The notes below the pieces were generated by a model that saw only the letters and a program-made list of their open reading frames with translations, had not been told where the DNA came from and did no database searches. DNA of 12,845 bases from CAINEC01 sp046073825. Lineage in GTDB: Bacteria; Bacteroidota; Bacteroidia; AKYH767-A; OLB10. Where the stretch lies: the NCBI GenBank assembly GCA_046073825.1, contig JBJTMY010000176.1, positions 1 through 12,845 of the forward strand. Reading direction: 5' to 3'. A program made the position numbers and the translations under genes. Shown here piece by piece: positions 7,769 through 12,845 of this stretch (within the stretch, counting starts at the first letter, position 1; each line of letters opens with the position of its first letter).

Positions 7769-7776
7769 CAAAATTA
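7769..7776 (-). promoter_or_regulatory. Possible Bacteroidota -7 box for the Usp-recQ-cdaA run
   Basis: The minus strand reads TAATTTTG here, matching the TAnnTTTG -7 consensus, about 30 bp before the Usp ATG at 7739. A TTTG (plus-strand CAAA, 7793-7796) lies 16 bp further upstream, somewhat closer than the usual -33 spacing of about 19 bp. The eight-base match is suggestive in AT-rich DNA but not proof. Confidence 0.4.
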
Positions 7777-7788
7777 TACAATAAAAAT

Positions 7789-8664
7789 ATGTCAAAAATT
7801 GCAGAATCAGAATTAATTTTAAATAAAGATGGAAGTGTTTATCATTTGAACCTTTTACCTCATGAAATCAGTGATATTGTAATAAATGTTGGGGACCCTG
7901 ACCGTGTATCGATGGTTAGTAATTATTTTGATCAGATTGAAATCAAGAAAAATAAACGAGAATTTATAACGCACACGGGTGTTTACAAGGGAAGTCGAAT
8001 GACGGTATTATCCACAGGAATTGGCACCGATAACATCGATATCGTCTATAACGAGCTAGATGCGTTGGTAAATATCGATCTCCATACGCGCGAAATCAAA
8101 CACCAATTAACGGCTTTGAAATTAGTCCGGATTGGTACTTCAGGCTCTTTGCAAGAGGATATTCCTGTGGACTCCTTCGTTTGTTCTTCGTATGGTTTAG
8201 GTCTCGATGGCCTTTTGAATTTTTATGAATTAACGAATGAAGGCCTTGAAAAAGAAATTATTGATGCCTTCCGTTTACATCTTCCTAATAAATCTATTTT
8301 TCCTGAATCGTATCTAGCAAAATCGTCTGATTTAATGTTCGATTTGCTTTCACCGGGCATGCATCAAGGAATTACTGCTTCTTGCTCCGGATTCTATGCG
8401 CCTCAGGTTCGTCAATTGCGTTTAAAGCCAAGTCGACATGATTTGATTGAAAAACTAACTTCCTTTAATTATCAAGGGCAGAAGGTTACTAATTTTGAGA
8501 TGGAGACAGGGGCGATGTTTGGACTAGCTAAGTTAATGGGCCATGATTGCAGCGCAGTAAATGTTATTGTCGCAAACCGTATTACTCAAGAATTTAGCAA
8601 GAAATCAGAAGAGTCAATGCACGCCTTAATTCAATTAACACTCGATCGTTTGGCAACCTTGTAA
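7789..8664 (+). CDS. Nucleoside phosphorylase, uridine phosphorylase-like (NP-I family)
   Basis: Cleaves a nucleoside with phosphate into free base and (deoxy)ribose-1-phosphate in cytoplasmic salvage; similarity suggests uridine-type substrates, not proven. The NP-I landmarks are in order: GDPDRV (35-40) for phosphate, TGIGTDN near residue 77, the RIGTSGSL phosphate/base loop (114-121), and FEMETGAMFGLA (236-247) with the Glu-Met-Glu ribose site. The ATG at 7789 gives 291 residues and begins with MSKIAESELILN, a normal lead-in to the fold. The upstream ATG at 7738 would add 17 unlikely residues, overlap the start codon of the divergent Usp gene and precede the candidate promoter. It is transcribed alone and followed by an inverted repeat. 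Uridine rather than purine specificity is an inference from overall resemblance. Confidence 0.92.
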   Translation: MSKIAESELILNKDGSVYHLNLLPHEISDIVINVGDPDRVSMVSNYFDQIEIKKNKREFITHTGVYKGSRMTVLSTGIGTDNIDIVYNELDALVNIDLHTREIKHQLTALKLVRIGTSGSLQEDIPVDSFVCSSYGLGLDGLLNFYELTNEGLEKEIIDAFRLHLPNKSIFPESYLAKSSDLMFDLLSPGMHQGITASCSGFYAPQVRQLRLKPSRHDLIEKLTSFNYQGQKVTNFEMETGAMFGLAKLMGHDCSAVNVIVANRITQEFSKKSEESMHALIQLTLDRLATL

Positions 8665-8693
8665 ACTTTTAATTTTAGTTGCTGATTTCATAC

Positions 8694-8723
8694 CTCAATA
8701 ATTTCTTTCGTAAAATTATTGAG
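8694..8723. terminator. Perfect 11-bp inverted repeat downstream of the phosphorylase gene
   Basis: CTCAATAATTT (8694-8704) and its exact reverse complement AAATTATTGAG (8713-8723) flank an 8-base loop, 29 bp after the phosphorylase stop. No T-run follows directly on the plus strand (GAAAGAATAAC). A seven-T run occurs only at 8746-8752. It may be a weak terminator or a dyad operator site; the sequence does not decide between them. Confidence 0.45.
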
Positions 8724-8841
8724 AAAGAATAACGCGCTATTAGTGACCGTTTTTTTAACTCCTTTCTATCATCTGGCAAATCAATGGGGCAGTATGTTGC
8801 AAAGCAGTGGGTAGCCTTTAAATGATTTGACAAACAATTTT

Positions 8842-8849
8842 TACCTTTG
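8842..8849 (+). promoter_or_regulatory. Bacteroidota -7 promoter box for the GNAT-MATE-lipoprotein-fmt-sirtuin cluster
   Basis: TACCTTTG is an exact TAnnTTTG match, 18 bp before the GNAT ATG at 8868. TTTA at 8817-8820 lies 21 bp upstream at the expected -33 distance; the nearer TTTG (8826-8829) is too close at 12 bp. It is the only convincing promoter between 8665 and 12596. The predicted transcript start, about 8853, leaves a leader of only about 15 bases. Confidence 0.55.
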
Positions 8850-8867
8850 TGAAAAATGGAAAAGTAA

Positions 8868-9299
8868 ATGAAAATTATTGGTTTTAATATCGAGGAGAAA
8901 GACAATGCTGCTGCCGCGTTTGCAATTCGACAAAAAGTATTTGTGGAAGAGCAAAAGGTAAACAGAGAGGAAGAATATGATGAACATGAATATTCAGCTT
9001 CACATTATTTAGTGTTAATAGATGAACAGCCAGTAGCCACAGCCCGCTGGCGATTTACCGATAAAGGAATTAAATTGGAAAGGTTTTCAGTGCTTCCTGA
9101 ATTTCGTAATCAAGGAATAGGGTCAGCATTAGTTAATCATATATTAACAACGGTCACTCCTCATCAAAAATTAATTTACTTGCATGCACAAGTTGCAGCG
9201 ATGAACGTTTATGCACGAAATGGTTTTGAAGCAGAGGGGGAGTTGTTTTATGAAGCTAATATTCCACATTATAAAATGATTTATTCTTTATCAAAGTAA
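8868..9299 (+). CDS. GNAT-family N-acetyltransferase (YjcF/ElaA-like)
   Basis: A 143-residue single-domain acetyltransferase using acetyl-CoA; the acceptor is unknown. It opens with the AIRQKVFVEEQKVNREEEYD block (residues 19-38) typical of YjcF/ElaA-type GNATs. Beta-strand 4 carries ERFSVLPEFR, and motif A RNQGIGSALV (80-89) is the pyrophosphate-binding R-x-x-G-x-G loop. ARNGFEAEGELFYEANIPHY gives the usual C-terminal strand and the I-PH-x-M ending. The start is the ATG at 8868, directly after a TAA that closes a three-codon reading frame (8856-8867). Its stop (9297-9299) abuts the MATE ATG with no gap, so the two are translationally coupled. Family call is strong; the substrate cannot be inferred. 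Confidence 0.92.
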   Translation: MKIIGFNIEEKDNAAAAFAIRQKVFVEEQKVNREEEYDEHEYSASHYLVLIDEQPVATARWRFTDKGIKLERFSVLPEFRNQGIGSALVNHILTTVTPHQKLIYLHAQVAAMNVYARNGFEAEGELFYEANIPHYKMIYSLSK

Positions 9300-10649
9300 A
9301 TGAAGATTAAATCTGATTATTATACCATTTGGCAAATTGCAGCACCTATTATGTTGGGTTCTTTAGCCAATGCGGTCATTAATTTTACTGATGTAGCATT
9401 CGTTGCTCGTATTGGCGAGCCTCAATTAGCAGCTTCCGCGCTCGGAGGATTGTTTTATTTCATTGGGGTGATGATTGGATTTGGATTCGGAACCGGTATT
9501 CAGATTTTAATTGCCCGTCGTAATGGCGAAGGAAAGAATAGGGAAATTAATAAGGTATTTGATAATGGCTTGCTGCTAACTGTAGGGATAGCCGCATTCA
9601 TGATTTTGATTTTATATGCTTTTCTTCCTCGAATGGTTCCATTGTTTGTTTCTGATAAATTAGTAGCAAAATATTGCTGCGACTATCTGCTAACACGTTC
9701 TTGGAGCCTTGTTTTTATGATGGTACTTACAGCTTTACGTTCATTCTATACCGGTATCGCCTATACGCGAATTATTAGTTATTCTACTTTTTTAATGATG
9801 TCCTTGAATATTATATTCAATTACATGTTTACTTTAGGTCACTGGGGGGCACCCGAAATGGGTGTGGCGGGCAGTGGACTCGCATCTTCTCTCTCGGAAA
9901 TGATTGCAGCTTTTTATGCTATTGTTTATACCTTCTGGCACAAAGAGTTTAAAGCATATGGTTTATTTAAGTTTAAAACGATAAGTTTTCATCAGATGAA
10001 ACAAATTACTTTGCTTTCATTACCAATTGTTTTTCAACATCTCATTTCAATGGTGGCTTGGTTTATTTTCTTTGTTTTAATCGGACGCCTCGGGGCTCAT
10101 GAATTGGCAATTTCCAATGTGTTGAGGAGTATTTACATGGTTCTTATGACACCCATCTGGGGATTTTCACAAGCAGCTAATACAATGGTATCAAATCTAA
10201 TTGGGCAAAAAAAATCAGAAGAGGTAATGGGGCTTATAAAGCGAATTACACTAATGAGTTTAATTGTGGGAGTCGTGACTGTTTTATTAATTGTTGTTTA
10301 TCCCAATTGGTTGTTTCATTTAACAACTTCTGATGTTTCATTGATTAATGGAGCACTCGTTAATTTTCCAATCATTTGTATTTCAACCATTATTTTTTCC
10401 GTAGGGATGATACAGTTAAGTGCTTTATCGGGAACCGGTTCTACTAATATTGCGATGAACCTTGAAATTGTTAATATTTCCATTTATCTGATTTACATTT
10501 TTATTTGTTCGTTTATTTTAAAATCAACCGCCACGGCAATGTGGATGGTGGAAATTGTATATTGGCTATTAATGGGGATTTTCTGTTTTGGTTATCTTTA
10601 TTCTGGAAAGTGGAAATTTAATATGAATCAAATTGCTTATGGTCATTAG
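9300..10649 (+). CDS. MATE-family multidrug/toxin exporter
   Basis: An inner-membrane antiporter of 449 residues, the usual MATE length, with about twelve hydrophobic helices in two repeats. The N-terminal stretch IWQIAAPIMLGSLANAVINF with Asp31 in TM1 is typical (P16, then N28-x-x-D31). The second half restarts with ITLLSLPIVFQHLISMVAW, the matching Pro-containing first helix of the C-lobe, and contains GFSQAANTMVSNLIGQ. Drug and cation (Na+ or H+) specificity cannot be told from the sequence. It follows the GNAT gene without a gap, and its 3' end overlaps the lipoprotein start by 11 bp. Confidence 0.94.
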   Translation: MKIKSDYYTIWQIAAPIMLGSLANAVINFTDVAFVARIGEPQLAASALGGLFYFIGVMIGFGFGTGIQILIARRNGEGKNREINKVFDNGLLLTVGIAAFMILILYAFLPRMVPLFVSDKLVAKYCCDYLLTRSWSLVFMMVLTALRSFYTGIAYTRIISYSTFLMMSLNIIFNYMFTLGHWGAPEMGVAGSGLASSLSEMIAAFYAIVYTFWHKEFKAYGLFKFKTISFHQMKQITLLSLPIVFQHLISMVAWFIFFVLIGRLGAHELAISNVLRSIYMVLMTPIWGFSQAANTMVSNLIGQKKSEEVMGLIKRITLMSLIVGVVTVLLIVVYPNWLFHLTTSDVSLINGALVNFPIICISTIIFSVGMIQLSALSGTGSTNIAMNLEIVNISIYLIYIFICSFILKSTATAMWMVEIVYWLLMGIFCFGYLYSGKWKFNMNQIAYGH

Positions 10650-10959
10650 AAAATACGTTGTTGGATTATCGTTGTTTGCGTTGGTTTTTTCGTGTAAATC
10701 GCCAGAGAAATCTCAAGAAGATTTAACTAAGCATAGATATACCGTATTAACGGTGGTGGATAACCGTAAAATGGATGGATGTCAATATTTACTGACGGAT
10801 AATTTCAATAAACGTTATGAACCCACTGCTTTTCCAGATTCTTTAAAAGTTAATGGTTTAAAAATTGGGGCTAAATTCACCTTTGTTAAAGATGCTGTTT
10901 CTATTTGTATGGGAGGACAATTAATTAAACTGAACGAAGTTGTATATCTAAAAAAATGA
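10639..10959 (+). CDS. Small lipoprotein of unknown function
   Basis: A 106-residue protein from the ATG at 10639; a TTG at 10633 is in frame, but the ATG gives a better signal peptide. The N-terminus MVIRKYVVGLSLFALVFSC is a lipoprotein signal with a somewhat loose lipobox (VFSC) and lipidated Cys at 19. The mature part looks like a compact beta domain with DGCQYLL, YEPTAFPDSLKVNGLKIGAKFTF and a conserved-looking ICMGGQLIKLNEV. Together these resemble a family of small Bacteroidota lipoproteins of about 110 residues with paired Cys (DGC...ICM.G); I have no name for it. It overlaps the MATE gene by 11 bp and fmt by the ATGA at 10956-10959. Translational coupling is likely, but no functional link is evident. 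Confidence 0.85.
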   Translation: MVIRKYVVGLSLFALVFSCKSPEKSQEDLTKHRYTVLTVVDNRKMDGCQYLLTDNFNKRYEPTAFPDSLKVNGLKIGAKFTFVKDAVSICMGGQLIKLNEVVYLKK

Positions 10960-11909
10960 AAATAATCTATTATGGAACGCCTGAGTTTGCAGTTCCTTCT
11001 TTAAATAGTTTAGTAGAGCATGGTTATGATGTGGTTGCCGTTGTTACGGCGCCTGATAAGCCTGCAGGTCGTGGCCAACAACTGACTTTTTCTGCAGTGA
11101 AAGAATATGCGCTATCAAAAGGTTTAAAAGTTTTACAACCTGAAAAATTAAAAGCACAATCGTTTTTAGAGGAAGTGAAATCTTTGGAAGCAGATTTACA
11201 AATTGTAGTTGCATTTCGAATGATGCCTGAAGTGTTATGGTCGATGCCACCATTAGGCACGTTTAATCTGCATGGATCCTTATTGCCACAATACAGAGGG
11301 GCAGCACCTATCAATCGTGCCGTAATGAATGGAGAAATAAAAACAGGATTAACGACATTTTTTCTCCAACAGGAAATCGATACTGGGAGTATTATACTTC
11401 GTGAAGAAGTTTCAATAGGGGAGAACGAATCAGCAGGAGAATTACACGATCGCATGATGCAAATAGGAGCAGGATTAGTTTTAAAAACAGTCCAGCAAAT
11501 TGAGCAAGGCGGAATTAAAGCGATGCCTCAAGAAATGTTTTTTAAATCATCAGAAGAATTAAAACACGCGCCTAAAATATTTAAGGAAGATTGCAAGTTG
11601 GATTTTTCAAAAACGATTTCAGCAATACATAATCACATAAGAGGATTATCACCTTATCCCGGAGCATTTGTAGAATTTCAAAAGACAGACAATTCTATTT
11701 TTGCTATGAAGATTTATAAATCGACTAAAGAAGAAGCAGGTGTATTCTTAACGCATCAATTAGTAACAGATGGAAAAACATTTTTGAAGATAAGTGGTGC
11801 CGACGGATTTGTAAACGTAATAGAGGCACAATTACCAGGCAAAAAACGAATGCCTATTGGTGATTTATTAAGGGGATTTCATTTTGAAGACGATTGGAAA
11901 ATAATTTAA
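10956..11909 (+). CDS. fmt: Methionyl-tRNA formyltransferase Fmt
   Basis: Transfers a formyl group from 10-formyl-tetrahydrofolate to Met-tRNA(fMet), making the initiator for bacterial translation. Its 317 residues match the family. The N-terminal domain opens with YYGTPEFAVPSL (5-16), then TAPDKPAGRGQQ (31-42). The catalytic trio is intact: Asn104 and His106 in FNLHGSLLPQYRGAAPI, and Asp142 in EIDTGSI. The C-terminal OB-like tRNA-binding domain starts near LDFSKTISAIHNHIRGLSPYPGAF, where SPYPGA is a family hallmark. The ATG overlaps the lipoprotein stop as ATGA. No def (peptide deformylase) gene is present nearby. It is followed 9 bp later by the sirtuin gene. Confidence 0.97.
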   Translation: MKIIYYGTPEFAVPSLNSLVEHGYDVVAVVTAPDKPAGRGQQLTFSAVKEYALSKGLKVLQPEKLKAQSFLEEVKSLEADLQIVVAFRMMPEVLWSMPPLGTFNLHGSLLPQYRGAAPINRAVMNGEIKTGLTTFFLQQEIDTGSIILREEVSIGENESAGELHDRMMQIGAGLVLKTVQQIEQGGIKAMPQEMFFKSSEELKHAPKIFKEDCKLDFSKTISAIHNHIRGLSPYPGAFVEFQKTDNSIFAMKIYKSTKEEAGVFLTHQLVTDGKTFLKISGADGFVNVIEAQLPGKKRMPIGDLLRGFHFEDDWKII

Positions 11910-11918
11910 TATAGTTTA

Positions 11919-12596
11919 ATGAAACACGTAGTTGTATTTTCCGGAGCAGGCATCAGCGCAGAAAGTGGAATTAAAACATTTCGTGATGCGGATGGATTAT
12001 GGGAGAATCATGCCATTGAAGAAGTCGCTACACCGGAAGCGTTTGAACGAAATCCCGAATTGGTATTACGATTTTATAATGAACGAAGAAAACAATTACT
12101 CGAATGTAAACCCAACGATGCTCACAATGCCATTGCTGAGTTAGAAAATAAATATAAAGTAACTGTTGTTACTCAAAATGTTGACGATTTACACGAGCGC
12201 GCTGGCTCAACCAATGTCATTCATCTGCATGGCGAATTAATGAAAGTGCGGAGCACCGCTTATCCAGCGTTAATATATAAATTGGATAGCTGGGAATTAA
12301 AACTTGGCGACAACTGTGAAAAAGGTTTTCAATTACGTCCTCATATTGTTTGGTTTGGTGAGCAAGTTCCTATGATGGATAAAGCGATGGAGGTAGTTGA
12401 GCAGGCAGATATATTTTTAGTGGTTGGGACTTCCTTACAAGTTTATCCCGCTGCAGGACTCGTACATTACGCAATTAAAGCCACTCACAGATTTTTAATC
12501 GATCCTAAATCTGAATTACCTTATGGCGCCACTGATTTTACCTTAATCCGTTCTACGGCTGTGGATGGCGTTAGAAAGGTGTTGGCGGGGATTTGA
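11919..12596 (+). CDS. cobB: Short CobB-type sirtuin (NAD-dependent lysine deacylase)
   Basis: Removes acyl groups from lysines using NAD+, giving nicotinamide and O-acyl-ADP-ribose; cytoplasmic. At 225 residues it is a short bacterial form. Motifs: GAGIS (9-13) and GIKTFRD (17-23) for NAD, TQNVDDLH (85-92), catalytic His104 in HLHGE, RPHIVWFGE (140-148), and the C-terminal GTSLQVYPAA. Tyr53 and Arg56 in RFYNERR match the CobB/SIRT5 Tyr-x-x-Arg pair that favours succinyl and malonyl lysine. The zinc-binding module between HGE and RPH is unusual: only one Cys (133) is present where canonical sirtuins have four, so zinc binding appears lost. The start 9 bp after fmt suggests cotranscription. 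The symbol is assigned by similarity. Confidence 0.93.
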   Translation: MKHVVVFSGAGISAESGIKTFRDADGLWENHAIEEVATPEAFERNPELVLRFYNERRKQLLECKPNDAHNAIAELENKYKVTVVTQNVDDLHERAGSTNVIHLHGELMKVRSTAYPALIYKLDSWELKLGDNCEKGFQLRPHIVWFGEQVPMMDKAMEVVEQADIFLVVGTSLQVYPAAGLVHYAIKATHRFLIDPKSELPYGATDFTLIRSTAVDGVRKVLAGI

Positions 12597-12633
12597 ATGC
12601 TATTTTACAGATGTGGGTTTACAACTTTATTTT

Positions 12634-12678
12634 ATCAGATGCGGGCCTGAAGTACAACACTACAGGCCCGCATCTGAT
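12634..12678 (+). terminator. Strong GC-rich hairpin terminator ending the plus-strand cluster
   Basis: Perfect 16-bp inverted repeat ATCAGATGCGGGCCTG (12634-12649) and CAGGCCCGCATCTGAT (12663-12678) with a 13-base loop. The stem can extend inward by AGT/ACT after one A-A mismatch. It begins 38 bp after the sirtuin stop and is followed by GTTTTGATT on the plus strand, a weak T-run consistent with intrinsic termination. On the minus strand the stem is followed by A-rich sequence, so termination of a minus-strand gene is less likely. The stem is far richer in G+C than its surroundings. Confidence 0.7.
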
Positions 12679-12742
12679 GTTTTGATTGAATATATTCCGT
12701 CATCACCCGATAAATCTCAAATACATTTTCTTATTCGTGAAA

Positions 12743-12845
12743 TCACATTCTCATCATCCAATCCAAATACTCCCTCACTTGGCCACTCAAAAAATAAGGA
12801 AGGTTTAATAATTTAAATTCTTTTCCTTTTGCTGTTTTAACATTG
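12743..12845 (-). CDS. Possible 3' end of an unidentified minus-strand gene (partial)
   Basis: On the minus strand, reading is open from the window edge (base 12844) to a TGA at 12743-12745. It encodes 33 residues, including KGKEFKLLNLPYF and GQVREYLDWMM, with a protein-like composition. I do not recognise it. A second minus-strand frame, offset by one base and open from about 12812, also looks protein-like (FFEWPSEGVFGLDD), and the two meet near a six-A run at 12789-12794. This could therefore be a gene end, a frameshifted remnant or chance. The plus-strand frame covering the same stretch runs across the hairpin and looks spurious. Confidence 0.3.
   Translation of the reverse strand, partial: NVKTAKGKEFKLLNLPYFLSGQVREYLDWMMRM

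Noticed and set aside
8675..8905. Minus-strand reading frame of 76 codons across the 203-bp intergenic region
   Set aside because: It overlaps the start of the well-supported GNAT gene and the TACCTTTG promoter box, shows no motif and has an unconvincing composition. The region is better read as regulatory.
11024..11455. Minus-strand frame of 143 codons inside fmt
   Set aside because: It lies fully within fmt, whose catalytic motifs are intact; the translation is a shadow with no domain.
11919..12596. Sirtuin as a SIR2-type anti-phage NADase
   Set aside because: It has the compact deacylase architecture with the CobB-type Tyr/Arg pair and no extra sensor domain; it is cotranscribed with fmt, not with defence genes.
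12565..12816. Plus-strand reading frame of 83 codons after the sirtuin
   Set aside because: It starts inside the sirtuin gene in another frame, runs straight through the 16-bp hairpin and has no recognisable features.
1..12845. CRISPR array, IS element, tRNA/rRNA, integrase, toxin-antitoxin or phage-defence island
   Set aside because: I saw no regularly spaced repeats, transposase or integrase motifs, tRNA-like folds or defence genes. RecQ and the sirtuin domain are each full-length housekeeping forms and not part of a defence cassette such as Thoeris or a SIR2 effector fusion.

Overview
The window looks like a chromosomal stretch of an AT-rich member of the Bacteroidota, probably Flavobacteriales-like, although the exact lineage cannot be read from it. 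Four things point there. Two short upstream elements match the Bacteroidota -7 box (TAnnTTTG), and genes start without convincing Shine-Dalgarno sequences. There are small lipoproteins with degenerate lipoboxes. Several proteins have forms I associate with this phylum: a RecQ of about 640 residues, tandem-domain universal stress proteins, a short sirtuin without zinc cysteines, and a uridine-phosphorylase-like protein of about 290 residues.

Layout. Positions 1-3207 (+) hold a tightly packed trio: the 3' part of a short-chain dehydrogenase, a TPR-like lipoprotein, and a large multispanning membrane protein with C-terminal TPRs that resembles eukaryotic TMTC protein O-mannosyltransferases. This trio converges, with a 3-bp gap, on a minus-strand run at 3211-7739. 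In transcription order that run is two tandem-domain universal stress proteins, a RecQ helicase and the diadenylate cyclase CdaA, with gaps of 13, 11 and 38 bp. At 7740-7788 a short divergent promoter region separates this run from a plus-strand nucleoside phosphorylase (7789-8664).

A 203-bp intergenic region (8665-8867) then carries an 11-bp inverted repeat and a clear TACCTTTG box. It leads into a tight plus-strand cluster: a GNAT acetyltransferase, a MATE exporter (0-bp gap), a small lipoprotein (overlapping), methionyl-tRNA formyltransferase Fmt (ATGA overlap) and a short CobB-type sirtuin (9-bp gap). The cluster ends at a strong 16-bp GC-rich hairpin at 12634-12678. The last 100 bases may hold the 3' end of a minus-strand gene.

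How the genes work together. Most are housekeeping or stress functions: translation initiation (Fmt), DNA repair (RecQ), c-di-AMP signalling (CdaA), stress response (Usp pair), deacylation (sirtuin), nucleoside salvage and drug export. I see no mobile element, CRISPR array, RNA gene or toxin-antitoxin module, and no clear new multi-gene system. The items most worth following up are the bacterial TMTC-like protein with its lipoprotein partner, the Usp-Usp-RecQ-CdaA gene order, the unusual position of the RecQ zinc module, and the zinc-less sirtuin that keeps the Tyr/Arg acyl-selectivity pair.
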